Assembly: GCA_002344355.1 (NCBI GenBank)
Contig: DDTN01000039.1
Span: forward strand, 1-64,000
From: Proteobacteria bacterium UBA2363
GTDB lineage: Bacteria; Pseudomonadota; Gammaproteobacteria; Xanthomonadales; UBA2363
DNA length: 64,000 nucleotides
Direction: 5' to 3'
The notes below the pieces were generated by a model, which was not told where the DNA came from, made no database searches, and saw only the letters and a program-made list of their open reading frames with translations. This document shows positions 16,344 through 25,264 of the stretch, piece after piece. Every line of letters begins with the position of its first letter. Position 1 is the first letter of the stretch. The position numbers and the translations under genes were made by a program.

Positions 16344-17996
16344 TCAGCTCCGGCGCAGGGCCATCAGCGCCGCCAGCGCGGCGATCAGCGTCGCCAGGCC
16401 CGGCAGCACCGGCACGCCGGCCACCACGGGCGACGGCGCGGCACCGGCCTGCAGCACCGCCGCGCCGACCGCGGCGCCCGCGGCCAGCACGGACCAGGCC
16501 AGCGCGCGCCGGCCGCGCTCGGCGCGCGCCGACTGCGCCTGCCGGTCCAGGCGCAGCAGGGCCTGTTCCTCGCGCATCGTCTCCAGCGTCTCGCGCGCCA
16601 GGCGCGGCAGCGCCGGCACCTGCTCCAGCCAGTCGGGCACGCGGATCCGCGCCGCGCGCAGCAGCGAGCCGACCCGGCCGTACTGGCGCTGCATGATGTC
16701 GCGCAGCACAGGCTGCGCGACCGCCCAGATGTCGATCTTCGGGTCCAGCCAGCGGCTCAGGCCCTCGACGTTGAGCAGGGTCTTCTGCAGCAGCATGAGC
16801 TGAGGCTGCAGGGTCAGCTCGTAGCGCTGCGCCATCCGGAACAGCTTGAACAGCACCTCGCCGAGGTTGATCTCCGACAGCGGGCGCGTGAAGTAGGGCT
16901 CGCAGACCGCGCGCACGCCGGCCTCCAGCGCCTCGACGCGGATGTGGCGCGGCATCCAGCCGGCCTCCAGGTGCAGCTGCGCGACCCGCCGGTAGTCCAT
17001 GGTGAACATCGCCATGAAGTTCTCGGCCAGGTAGCGCTGGTCGACCGGCGACAGCGAGCCGACCATGCCGAAGTCCAGCAGCACGATCACCGGCTGCGCG
17101 CCCTCGCGCGGCTGGATGAACAGGTTGCCGGGATGCAGGTCGGCGTGGAACAGGTTGTCGCGGAACACCTGGGTGTAGAACAGGTGGATCAGGCGTTCGG
17201 CCAGGCGCCGGCGGTCGATGCCGGCGCGCTCCAGGGCGGCCAGGTCGCCGATCGGGATGCCGGCCATGCGCTCCAGGGTCAGCACCGACTCCTGGGTCAG
17301 CGGCCAGTGCACCTTCGGCACCGCCGCCTCGCCGCTGCCGTTCCAGGTGCGGCCGATGGCGCTGGCGTTGGCGCCCTCGTGCTGCAGGTCCAGCTCGTTG
17401 GCCAGGGTCGCTTCGATCTCGGCGACCACCTCGCGCGGCCGGATCTTGTCGGCGCGCGGATGCCGGCGCTCGACGAAGCCCGCCACCGCGTGCAGCAGCT
17501 CGAGGTCCCGGGCGATCAGGCGATGGACGTCCGGGCGAAGCACCTTGACGACAACCTCGCTGCCGTCGTGCAGGCGGGCGGCGTGCACCTGGGCGATCGA
17601 GGCCGAGGCCAGGGCGGTCTCGTCGAAGGCCGCGAACAGTTCGGTGACCGGGCGGCCGAACGCCCGTTCGACCTGGGCGCGCGCCACGGCGCCGTCGAAC
17701 GGCGCCACGCGGTCCTGCAGGGCGGCCAGTTCGTCGGCGATGTCGGGCGGCAGCAGGTCGCGGCGGGTCGACAGGATCTGCCCGAACTTGACGAAGATCG
17801 GGCCCAGGTGTTCCAGGGCCAGGCGCGCCCGTACGCCGGGCGGCAGCGCCTCGATGTCGGGCCGGGCACGGCCGGCCAGCGGCCGCAGCCAGCGCAGCGG
17901 CGCCGGCAGCGGCGTGCTGAGCAGGCCGTCGAGCCGGTAGCGCAGGGCGATGCGCAGCAGGCGCAGCGCGCCCAGGGCGACCCGCGGCGCGCTCAT
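16344..17996 (-). CDS. ubiB: Ubiquinone biosynthesis accessory kinase-like protein UbiB
   Basis: A 550-residue member of the UbiB/ADCK atypical kinase family, an ATPase needed for coenzyme Q assembly at the inner membrane. The family KxGQ motif is FVKFGQILSTRRDLLP, the Ala-rich nucleotide loop is ALASASIAQVHAARL, and the catalytic segment is NLFHADLHPGNLFIQP with LLDFGMVG. Two C-terminal hydrophobic stretches (AWSVLAAGAAVGAAVL and LATLIAALAALMALRR) form the membrane anchor. The ATG at 17996 overlaps the ubiJ stop (ATGA), so the pair should be translationally coupled. Confidence 0.95.
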   Translation of the reverse strand: MSAPRVALGALRLLRIALRYRLDGLLSTPLPAPLRWLRPLAGRARPDIEALPPGVRARLALEHLGPIFVKFGQILSTRRDLLPPDIADELAALQDRVAPFDGAVARAQVERAFGRPVTELFAAFDETALASASIAQVHAARLHDGSEVVVKVLRPDVHRLIARDLELLHAVAGFVERRHPRADKIRPREVVAEIEATLANELDLQHEGANASAIGRTWNGSGEAAVPKVHWPLTQESVLTLERMAGIPIGDLAALERAGIDRRRLAERLIHLFYTQVFRDNLFHADLHPGNLFIQPREGAQPVIVLLDFGMVGSLSPVDQRYLAENFMAMFTMDYRRVAQLHLEAGWMPRHIRVEALEAGVRAVCEPYFTRPLSEINLGEVLFKLFRMAQRYELTLQPQLMLLQKTLLNVEGLSRWLDPKIDIWAVAQPVLRDIMQRQYGRVGSLLRAARIRVPDWLEQVPALPRLARETLETMREEQALLRLDRQAQSARAERGRRALAWSVLAAGAAVGAAVLQAGAAPSPVVAGVPVLPGLATLIAALAALMALRRS

Positions 17997-18637
17997 CCGC
18001 GCGCGGCCTGGTCGAGCCGGGCGATGCGCGCCGCGAGGCGCTCGACATCGTCGCGCAGGCGGTCGACCTCGCCGTTGAAGTCGTCGATCTCGGCGCGCGC
18101 CGCCACCAGGCGCGCCTCCTCGGTGGCGAACTCGGCGGCGCTGCCGGCGAGGCGCCCGGCCTGCGCGCGCGCGTAGGCCAGGGCAGAGGCCAGGCCGCGT
18201 GCGACCTGCGGCCCGACGGTCGGCCCGAGCAGGTCGACGAAGGGCAGGCTCCAGTCCGGGTCGAAGCCGGCCAGGGCGCGCTCCAGCACCCGCGCCAGGT
18301 CGAGGTCGCCCTCGATACGGGCGCCGGACGGCAGGCCGCGCTCGGCCTGCGGCCGCGCCAGCCAGGCCAGCAGCGCGGCCGGCTCCATGGCCAGCGACAG
18401 GTCGGCGGGGCGGTCGTCGTCCGGCACCGGGCGCACCCGGCCGCCGGCGATCGCCAGGCGCAGGCCGCGCGGCGCGCCGCGCAGGGCCAGGCGCAGCTGG
18501 CGGCCGTCCAGGCGCGCGAGCAGCGGGTCGCTGCCGGCATCCAGGCGCAGCAGCCGGCCCAGCGCGGATTCGACCAGGCCGGCGAGGGCGTCCAGCAGGC
18601 GGACGTCGGCGCCCGGTTGCGAGGCGGGATCGTGCAT
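17993..18637 (-). CDS. ubiJ: Ubiquinone biosynthesis accessory factor UbiJ (SCP2 domain)
   Basis: A 214-residue protein. UbiJ binds lipid ubiquinone intermediates in the cytosolic Ubi complex. It has an N-terminal SCP2-like lipid-binding domain (LRLALRGAPRGLRLAIAGG, then DLSLAMEPAALLAWL) and a C-terminal coiled coil (FATEEARLVAARAEIDDFN to VERLAARIARLDQAA) typical of the family. It lies directly upstream of ubiB with a 4-nt overlap; ubiE, often first in this cluster, is not adjacent. The ATG lacks a Shine-Dalgarno and follows TAGAAT by 6 nt, a leaderless arrangement. Confidence 0.92.
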   Translation of the reverse strand: MHDPASQPGADVRLLDALAGLVESALGRLLRLDAGSDPLLARLDGRQLRLALRGAPRGLRLAIAGGRVRPVPDDDRPADLSLAMEPAALLAWLARPQAERGLPSGARIEGDLDLARVLERALAGFDPDWSLPFVDLLGPTVGPQVARGLASALAYARAQAGRLAGSAAEFATEEARLVAARAEIDDFNGEVDRLRDDVERLAARIARLDQAARG

Positions 18638-18643
18638 CCGGCG

Positions 18644-18649
18644 ATTCTA
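18644..18649 (-). promoter_or_regulatory. Putative -10 element for leaderless ubiJ-ubiB
   Basis: TAGAAT on the minus strand, then CGCCGG (6 nt), then the ubiJ ATG. This is the best match to the -10 consensus among the four exact 6-nt cases in the window. Confidence 0.5.
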
Positions 18650-18820
18650 TCCGCTCGCCATGTGAGGACGGCCGGAACGGGTGACGGCCGCCTGCGCCCA
18701 GGCGCTGGCGCGCGGCCCACAGCGCCGGGACGGTCCGACCCGGAAGCGGGACCGGCAGCACCTGAATCGCGTCGCGCCGCGGCCGCATCCCCGGCGTGAC
18801 CCCGGAGGCCCGGGTCTGCG

Positions 18821-20887
18821 ATGATCGGGCGCATGTCCCGCCTGCTGATCGCGCTGCTGCTGGTCCTGCTGCCGCCCGCGGCCCATGCCGCCTGGGAGCG
18901 CGGCGGCCAGTTGCCCTCCGGCGCGATCTGGCGGGTCGCGGTGCCCGAGGGCTGGCGCGCCGGCGACGGCCTGGTGGTGTTCCAGCGCGACTTCGCCCTG
19001 GAACCGGCGCTGGCGCCGGATCTCGGGCCCCTGCTGGCGCGCCAGCTGGCGCGCGGCTGGGCGGTCGCCAGCACCGGCTACAGCCAGGCCGGCTGGGCGC
19101 TGTTCCGCAGCGGCCGCGACAACCGCGAGCTGCTGGAACGGTTCCGCGCCGAGGTCGGCCCGCCCGGACGGGTGGTCAGCTACGGCGCCGCCATGGGCGG
19201 CCTGGTCGCCCTGCAGATGGCCGAGGACCCCGTGCTTGCCATCGACGCCGTGCTCGCCCTGTGCCCGGTCGCCGCCGGCCATCGCGCCTGGGAGGCGGCC
19301 CTGGACCTGCGCCTGCTGTACGACCAGACCTGCGCCGACGTCGAGGGCGGGCGGTTGCCGGTGGCCGCGGACCGGCCCTGGCTGGTGCCGGCCGAGGACC
19401 TCACGCCGTCCGGCCTGGAACGGGTGGTGCTGGCGGCCAACCAGTGCCTGGGCATCGACCGCGCGCCCTGGCAGCGGCAGCCCGGGCAGCAGGCGCGCCT
19501 GCAGGGCCTGCTCGACCTGACCGGGATCGCCGACCCCGACCACCTGCTGGTCGCCCTCGGCCACGCGACCCTGGGCCTGACCGACCTGGCGCGGGATCCG
19601 GGCAAGCTGGCCGGCGGCCAGGCGCTGGGCAACGCCCGGGTCGACTACGGCCAGCCGGTGGTCAACGCCGACATCCGGCGGTTGCCGGCGGAGCCGTTCG
19701 CGGCCCTGGATTTCCGCCTGCGCGCCGGCCTGCGCGGCGGCAGCCGGGCCCTGGCGCTGGCCGTCCACGGCGCCGCCGACCCCTTGCTGCCGTCCGGCCA
19801 CATCGACTGGCTGGCGGCGCGCTGGCCGGCCGGCGGGTTCGCCAGCGTGGCCATCGAGGATGCCGGCCAGAGGTCCTGCGATCTTGGCCCGGCCGAGCTG
19901 GCCGCCGCCTGGGATGCCCTGGTCGCCTGGGGCGTGGCCGGCGGGCCGGAGCCGGACGGCATCGAGCTGCAGGCGCGCTGCCTGGCGGTGTCGGAGGCCG
20001 GCGAAGCCGACGGGCCGTGCCGGGTCGCCGCCGGCGAGGTGGAGGACCGCACGCCGCGGCTGCGCCCCCGGCAGTCGCCGATGCCGGTCCTGGACGCCCG
20101 CCATAACGGCCACTGGCACGATCCGGACCGCCCGGGCGAGGGCTGGTTCGTGGAGCTGCTGGACCCGGATACCGCCCTGGTGTACGGCTTCGTCGCCCCG
20201 GCCGGCGGCGAGGCCGGCGAGCAGCGCTGGCTGCTCGGCACCGGCGTGGTCTCCGAGGACGGCATCGTCGTCGAAGACGCCAGCACCACGCGGGGCGGCG
20301 CTTTCGGCCTGCAGTTCCGCGCCGGCCAGGCGCGGCTGTCGCCCTGGGGCCGCTTGCAGTTCGTGTTCGGCGGCTGCGGCAGCGCCCGGCTGCGCTTCGA
20401 AGGCCCCGCCGGTTACGGCCGCGGCGAGCGCCGGCTGCGCCAGCTCGCCGGCCAGGCCGACCACGACTGCGCCGCCGGCCCCGGCACCGGCGACGGCCCC
20501 GGCGCGCTCAGCGGCAGCTGGTACCAGGCCGAGCAGCCGGGCCACGGCCTGGTGGTCAACGTCGACCGCGAGGGTGGCGCGACCGTCGCCTGGTTCGGCT
20601 ACGCGCCGACCGGCGGCGAACAGGCCTGGCTGTTCGGCGCCGGCCGCCTCGGCGGCGACGGCGTGCTGGTGGTCGAGGACGTGGTCCGCCCCACCGGCAC
20701 CCGCTTCGACCGCTTCGACGCCGGCGACCTGGTGCAGGAACGCTGGGGCAGCCTGCGCCTGCGCTTCCACGGCTGCGACGGGGCCACCCTGGCCTGGGAG
20801 GCCGCCGACGGCGCCTGGGGCACAGGCGAATTGCAGCTGGCGCGCCTGACCCGGCCGATCGGACTGGGCGACTGCGGGCTGGACTGA
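18821..20887 (+). CDS. Secreted alpha/beta-hydrolase-like protein with two C-terminal GHW-type repeats; nucleophile replaced
   Basis: A 688-residue exported protein with signal peptide MSRLLIALLLVLLPPAAHA, which starts at the second ATG (18833). Residues 25-380 look like an alpha/beta hydrolase: the elbow reads VVSYGAAMGGLVALQ and a later segment HGAADPLLPSGHIDWL resembles the acid/His region. The elbow should be GxSxG but has Ala124 in place of Ser, so hydrolase activity is doubtful. The C-terminal 260 residues hold two copies of a beta module, NGHWHDPDRPGEGWFVEL and SGSWYQAEQPGHGLVVNV, of a type common in secreted Lysobacterales proteins. The function is unknown; a binding protein is possible. 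Confidence 0.82.
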   Translation: MIGRMSRLLIALLLVLLPPAAHAAWERGGQLPSGAIWRVAVPEGWRAGDGLVVFQRDFALEPALAPDLGPLLARQLARGWAVASTGYSQAGWALFRSGRDNRELLERFRAEVGPPGRVVSYGAAMGGLVALQMAEDPVLAIDAVLALCPVAAGHRAWEAALDLRLLYDQTCADVEGGRLPVAADRPWLVPAEDLTPSGLERVVLAANQCLGIDRAPWQRQPGQQARLQGLLDLTGIADPDHLLVALGHATLGLTDLARDPGKLAGGQALGNARVDYGQPVVNADIRRLPAEPFAALDFRLRAGLRGGSRALALAVHGAADPLLPSGHIDWLAARWPAGGFASVAIEDAGQRSCDLGPAELAAAWDALVAWGVAGGPEPDGIELQARCLAVSEAGEADGPCRVAAGEVEDRTPRLRPRQSPMPVLDARHNGHWHDPDRPGEGWFVELLDPDTALVYGFVAPAGGEAGEQRWLLGTGVVSEDGIVVEDASTTRGGAFGLQFRAGQARLSPWGRLQFVFGGCGSARLRFEGPAGYGRGERRLRQLAGQADHDCAAGPGTGDGPGALSGSWYQAEQPGHGLVVNVDREGGATVAWFGYAPTGGEQAWLFGAGRLGGDGVLVVEDVVRPTGTRFDRFDAGDLVQERWGSLRLRFHGCDGATLAWEAADGAWGTGELQLARLTRPIGLGDCGLD

Positions 20888-20990
20888 GCGGGCCGCCCGC
20901 GCGGCGGTCCTGAGGCACCATGACGGCGCCGCGCTGGCCAACCCCGCACACGCCGCTGCACCCCCCGCGCCCCGACTTCCCTCATCCCCG

Positions 20991-21014
20991 CCCTTCCCCC
21001 GCAGACGGGAAGGG
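20991..21014. repeat. Intergenic hairpin repeat (Xanthomonadales-type CCCTTCCC/GGGAAGGG)
   Basis: An 8-bp stem pairs CCCTTCCC (20991-20998) with GGGAAGGG (21007-21014) around an 8-nt loop, inside C-rich sequence. It resembles the CCCTCTCCCGCAAGCGGGAGAGGG elements common between genes in this order. It lies between two convergent genes and may help end transcription, though no T-tract follows. Confidence 0.5.
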
Positions 21015-21114
21015 AGAAGTGCGGTGCCGTCGCACTGGCGAAACGCCGCCTGGCAACGGGCTGGGACACGGGGCGTGTCAGGGGCGGAGGGCGCTCCGCT
21101 CCCCGCTCCGTGAT

Positions 21115-21149
21115 CCCTGGTCCCGAGTCCCGAGTCCCGATTCCCGGCT
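21115..21149. repeat. Short tandem repeat, five 7-bp CCCGANT-like units
   Basis: CCCTGGT, CCCGAGT, CCCGAGT, CCCGATT and CCCGGCT follow head to tail, just past the stop of the penicillin-acylase gene. Heptameric GATTCGGGA-type runs are, to my knowledge, a recurring intergenic feature in Xanthomonadaceae. Confidence 0.6.
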
Positions 21150-21160
21150 CCAAAGGCCCC

Positions 21161-24061
21161 TCAGGGCACGAAGTTGACCACCGTCGGCGAGGCCGCGGCG
21201 GCGTCGGCCATCCGGATCCGCAGCGGGTGGTAGCCGTTGGTCAGCCAGCGTCCGAGCTGGCTGGCGTAGGTGGCGCTGCCGAGCACGCCGCTCTGGCCGC
21301 CCGGCAGGATCTGGAAGGCGGTGATCGGGTTGCCCATCTCGCCGACGAAGCGGCGCGCCGGGCCGCTGCCGAAGGTGAAACCGTTGACGCCCTGGGCGCG
21401 CACGCCGTGTCCGGAGGCGTCGACCACCTCGTAGCCGCCCGGGCGCGCCAGTCCCGGCAGGTCCGGCGCCAGGTCGGCGAAGCCGTAGGGGTTGGCACCG
21501 GGCAGGTTGAACGGGCCGCCCAGCGGATGCCGGAAGGTGATCCGGTGCAGCCGGCCCCAGCGGTAGTCGGACAGGCTGGCGGAGCCCCCGAAGGCGGCCG
21601 TGTAGGCCGGGCTGGCCAGGGCGTCGAGGCCGTCCTTGAGCGCCCTGAGCAGCACGTAGTCGCGGCCGGCGGCCGCCGAGGGCGCGCCGGCGACCTGGAA
21701 GAAGTCCAGGCCGGAGGCGCCGCGGCCGCCGAGCAGCTCGAAGTTGTCGAGCAGGAACTTGAGGCCGGTGTAGGCCTCGTTGTTGCCGGGCAGCGCCGAA
21801 CCCAGGCCGACCCGCGACAGGGTGGCGTCGATGCTCGCGCGCACCGCGAAGCTGCGCCAGTGCGCCCAGATCGTCGCGGCGACGCTGGCGTCGACCTGGG
21901 CCTGGCTGGGCGCCGGCAGCGCCAGCGGGTTGTCGCCCGGGTCGTAGCCCTGGGCGATGCCGGTCGGCGTCGAGAAATCCCAGGTGCGCAGGCGGGCGAT
22001 CGCCTCGGCCACCCGGGCATCGGCGGCGAGCGCCGCCAGCTGCGGCCAGGCGCCGCCGGCGCTGGCGTTTTCGTGGGCGCGCAGCAGGTGCGGCAGCACC
22101 AGTTCGGCGTCGAGCTGGCGGTTGTCGGCCTGCAGCGTCCGCATGTCGTCGAGGGTGAGCTTGCGGCCGCTGGCGATCAGCCGCTGCAGCTCGCGGTCGA
22201 TGCGGCCCATCCGGTAGGACGAGGAGCCGCCGCTGTCCAGGTAATGGATGCCGCCGCCGGGGCGCGCCTGGTTCAGCGGGTTGTTGTCCAGCGAGAAGCC
22301 GGACGGGTCGTTGTTGGCGTTGGCCACGTAGCCTGTGGCCGGGTTGACCACGAACGGCATCTCCGAGGCCGGCAGGATCTCGTAGGGCAGCGCCTGGTTC
22401 GGCTGCGGGTTCTGGCGCGGCAGCCAGCCGTGGCGCTGCGGCCCCGCGCCGTTGCGGATGAACCACGGCGGCACGCCGCCGTCGGGCTGGCCGAGCAGCT
22501 GCAGGTCCTCGCGCACCGGCGCCTCGCCGGTGGTGAAGTAGGCGATGTTGCCGTCGACGTCGCCGTAGATGAAGTTCTGCGAGCCGAAGTCGAACAGCGA
22601 CAGCGCCTCCTGGAACTGCGCCAGGTTCTGCGCCGTGTTGATCCGGCGGAACGACTCCAGCTCGAAGGTCGGGCCCCAGCCGGCGTAGGCCACCGACAGG
22701 CCGCTGCTGCCGCTGATCTGCAGCACCGGGCCGTGGTTGCGGCGCGGCACGATCACGGTGATCGCGCCGTTGAGGTAGCCGATCGAGTTGTCGCGGACGA
22801 CGTCGTCGGGCTGGCCGTTGCCCGGACGGTTCACGAAGAAGCTCTGGAACACCCACTGCACCGGCTCCTCGACGCCGTCGTGCACGGTCGCGTAGGGCAG
22901 GCCCAGGGTGTTGACCCGGAAGGTCTCCTGGTAGACGTCGGTGACGTCCAGGGAATTGGTGGTGGTGCCCCAGCAGATGCGCTGGTTGCAGCCCTGGATG
23001 ATGCCGGGCACGCCGGGCAGGCTGACCCCGACCGCGTCCAGCGGCGTGGCGCCGTGGCGCGGGTCGGTGGAGTGGATGTGGTGGCTGATGAAGATCGACG
23101 GCAGGCCCAGGCCCAGGTGCGGATCGTTGGCGACCAGGGCCCTGCCGCTGGCGGTGTGCACGCCGGAGACCGCCCATTCGTTGCTGCCGATCGGGCTCTC
23201 CTTGCGGTCCAGCGCGCGCTCGAACATTGCGATGCCGGTCAGCTTGTCGCGCAGGGCGCGGGCCAGCTCGACGGTGTCGTCGGCGATCTCCGGCCGGTGT
23301 CCGCCGGCGTGGCCGAGCACCAGGTCGACCGGGTCCGGCGCGCCGGCGCCCGTCGCCACGCCGGCCGGCGCGCCGCCGGGCACGAAGCCGGGCACCGAGA
23401 CGCGGTCGTCGGCCGGCGCGGCGCGATGGGTGTCGCCGAAATAAAGGGCGGTGCCGTCGAAGCCGGCCGCGGCCCCGGCCTGCCGGTAGGCGGCGAAGCG
23501 CAGGGTCGGCTCGATGTCGAGGTCGAACGAGAGCTGGAAGGCCAGCGCCTTGCCGATCACCAGGGTATCGACCGGCTCCCAGGCCGGCACCCGGGTGATC
23601 TCCAGGGCCGCGTACTCCGGGGGCAGCGGGTTGCTGCGCAGCCAGTGGTTGACGCCGTCGGCATAGGCCTTAAGCCAGCCGCGGGTGTCGGCCGACATCG
23701 CCAGGCAGGTCGCCAGCGCGGCGCGGCGCAGGCCGATGGTGCGGGTCTGCACGTCGTCGGCCAGGCGCGCGCCGCCGACCAGTTCGGCCAGGGTGCCGCT
23801 GGCGCCGCGCCGGTTCGCGTCCATCTGGAAGAAGCGGTCGCGGGCGTGCGCCCAGCCCTGCAGGAAGGCGGCGTCGTTGTCGGACTGCGCCCGGATCAGG
23901 GGGATGCCCTCGGCGTCGTAGGCGACCGAGCCGGGCGCCGACAGGCCGGTGCCGGTGACGGTCGCCGGCTGCGCCAGGACGGGGGCGCCGGCGACGGCCA
24001 GGGCCAGGGCGGCCAGGCGCGGCAGGCCGCGCGGCCGGTTGCGATGGGAAAGCAGGGACAT
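21161..24061 (-). CDS. Penicillin acylase family protein (secreted Ntn-hydrolase)
   Basis: A 966-residue Ntn-hydrolase. A signal peptide (cleavage near residue 30, GAPVLA/QP) exports it to the periplasm. The proenzyme is expected to self-cleave before Ser293 in SPIGSNEWAVSG, the family Gly-Ser-Asn-x-Trp site, giving an alpha chain, a spacer and a catalytic beta chain. Conserved beta-chain segments include ANDPHLGLGLPS and GVSLPGVPGIIQGCNQRICWG. Members cleave acyl groups from beta-lactams, acyl-homoserine lactones or peptides; the substrate here is not determinable. Fairly long for the family (usually 750-850). GGAG lies about 8 nt before the ATG at 24061. Confidence 0.93.
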   Translation of the reverse strand: MSLLSHRNRPRGLPRLAALALAVAGAPVLAQPATVTGTGLSAPGSVAYDAEGIPLIRAQSDNDAAFLQGWAHARDRFFQMDANRRGASGTLAELVGGARLADDVQTRTIGLRRAALATCLAMSADTRGWLKAYADGVNHWLRSNPLPPEYAALEITRVPAWEPVDTLVIGKALAFQLSFDLDIEPTLRFAAYRQAGAAAGFDGTALYFGDTHRAAPADDRVSVPGFVPGGAPAGVATGAGAPDPVDLVLGHAGGHRPEIADDTVELARALRDKLTGIAMFERALDRKESPIGSNEWAVSGVHTASGRALVANDPHLGLGLPSIFISHHIHSTDPRHGATPLDAVGVSLPGVPGIIQGCNQRICWGTTTNSLDVTDVYQETFRVNTLGLPYATVHDGVEEPVQWVFQSFFVNRPGNGQPDDVVRDNSIGYLNGAITVIVPRRNHGPVLQISGSSGLSVAYAGWGPTFELESFRRINTAQNLAQFQEALSLFDFGSQNFIYGDVDGNIAYFTTGEAPVREDLQLLGQPDGGVPPWFIRNGAGPQRHGWLPRQNPQPNQALPYEILPASEMPFVVNPATGYVANANNDPSGFSLDNNPLNQARPGGGIHYLDSGGSSSYRMGRIDRELQRLIASGRKLTLDDMRTLQADNRQLDAELVLPHLLRAHENASAGGAWPQLAALAADARVAEAIARLRTWDFSTPTGIAQGYDPGDNPLALPAPSQAQVDASVAATIWAHWRSFAVRASIDATLSRVGLGSALPGNNEAYTGLKFLLDNFELLGGRGASGLDFFQVAGAPSAAAGRDYVLLRALKDGLDALASPAYTAAFGGSASLSDYRWGRLHRITFRHPLGGPFNLPGANPYGFADLAPDLPGLARPGGYEVVDASGHGVRAQGVNGFTFGSGPARRFVGEMGNPITAFQILPGGQSGVLGSATYASQLGRWLTNGYHPLRIRMADAAAASPTVVNFVP

Positions 24062-24273
24062 GACGGGCTCCGGGTCGGGGCCGCCGCGTCGTGGCGGCCA
24101 GGTACGCCCCCGTATGGAAGCATGCCGGCGCCGGTAAACCGAGACGCAGTGCACCATTTCCGGCGCCGCCGCAGCCGTGCTCCGGACGGGACTGCGCGGC
24201 AGCCGGGATGGCCTGCGGGTGCCGGCGGCGGGAAGGCCCCGGACGCCTGCCGCCGGCTTGCCGCGGGCGGCGG

Positions 24274-25134
24274 CTACTCGCCCAGCGCCTCGCGCAGGAA
24301 CTCCGGCACCGCCATCGCCGCGCGGTGGATCTCGGCGTTGTAGTAACGGGTCGGGAAGGTCTTGGTCTGGGCGCCGCGCTCGCGGAAGCCGTCCAGATCG
24401 ACGCCCTTGCGCGCCATGGTGCAGCTCCACCAGCCGGACGGGTAGCACGGCTGCGGGAAGCACAGGGTGCGCAGGGCGTGGAAGCCGCAGCCCTTCATCT
24501 TGCTGCGCATGTCGCGCAGCAGGTCGGTGTGCACCAGCGGCGACTCGCTCTGCTGGACCAGGATGCCGCCGCTGCGCAGCGCCTTCAGGGCGTTGCGGTA
24601 GAACGATTCGTTGAACAGGCCCTCGGCCGGGCCGATCGGGTCGGTGGAGTCGACGATGATCACGTCGATCGATTCCGGCTCCGCCTCGGCCATGAACCTG
24701 ATGCCGTCGTCGAAGCGCAGCTCGGCGCGCGGGTCGCCGTTTGCCTCGCACAGCTCGGGGAAGTACTTCTCGGCCAGCCGGGTCACCCGCTCGTCGATCT
24801 CGATCTGGATGCAGCGCTCGACCTCGTCGTGGCGCAGGACCTCGCGCAGGGTGCCGCAGTCGCCGCCGCCGATGACGACCACGCGCTTGGCGCGCGGGTG
24901 GGTGAACAGCACCGGGTGCGCCATCATCTCGTGGTACAGGAAGTTGTCGCGGCCGGTCACCATCATGCAGCCGTCGATCACCATGATGTTGCCCCAGTCG
25001 GTGCTCTCCCAGATCTCGATGTTCTGGAACGGCGTCTGTTCGGCGTGCAGCTGCCGGGTGACCCGGAAGCCGATGGCGGAGCCCGAGTAGTCGTGGGCCT
25101 CGTGGAACCAGGTCGGGTTGGCGGCGTCGGTCAT
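24274..25134 (-). CDS. speE: Spermidine synthase SpeE
   Basis: A 286-residue aminopropyltransferase that moves the aminopropyl group of decarboxylated SAM to putrescine. The N-terminal strand domain begins WFHEAHDYSGSAIGFRV. The SAM-binding motif is VVVIGGGDCGTLREVLRH, with Cys where many homologues have Gly. The catalytic/substrate motif is DVIIVDSTDPIGPAEGLF. Downstream, SESPLVHTDLLRDM and FPQPCYPSGWWSCTMA complete the family pattern. It is divergent from speA across 130 nt that hold a TACAAT -10-like site. The decarboxylated-SAM source (speD) is not in the window. Confidence 0.96.
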   Translation of the reverse strand: MTDAANPTWFHEAHDYSGSAIGFRVTRQLHAEQTPFQNIEIWESTDWGNIMVIDGCMMVTGRDNFLYHEMMAHPVLFTHPRAKRVVVIGGGDCGTLREVLRHDEVERCIQIEIDERVTRLAEKYFPELCEANGDPRAELRFDDGIRFMAEAEPESIDVIIVDSTDPIGPAEGLFNESFYRNALKALRSGGILVQQSESPLVHTDLLRDMRSKMKGCGFHALRTLCFPQPCYPSGWWSCTMARKGVDLDGFRERGAQTKTFPTRYYNAEIHRAAMAVPEFLREALGE

Positions 25135-25160
25135 GGCTGCGGTCCGGTGACGGGGCGCGG

Positions 25161-25166
25161 ATTGTA
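25161..25166 (-). promoter_or_regulatory. Putative -10 element of speE
   Basis: TACAAT on the minus strand, preceded by GGC, ends 26 nt before the speE ATG, giving a leader of about 20 nt. It sits in the speE/speA divergent region, 66 nt from the speA -10-like site. Confidence 0.45.
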
Positions 25167-25232
25167 GCCGACCGCAGGACGCGCCGTTGTCGACGCCGGC
25201 GCCGCCGGTGCGGCCGCGCCGGCGGCGGGCTG

Positions 25233-25238
25233 TAGAAT
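25233..25238 (+). promoter_or_regulatory. Putative -10 element of speA
   Basis: TAGAAT ends 26 nt before the speA ATG. The predicted leader of about 20 nt carries CCGGAAAG as a weak ribosome-binding site. Confidence 0.45.
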
Positions 25239-25264
25239 CGCGCCGGCCCGCACCCGGAAAGCCG

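Noticed and set aside
15868..19074. Minus-strand open frame covering ubiB and ubiJ in a shifted frame
   Set aside because: The true frames encode UbiB and UbiJ with all motifs and an ATGA junction, so this frame is a shadow.
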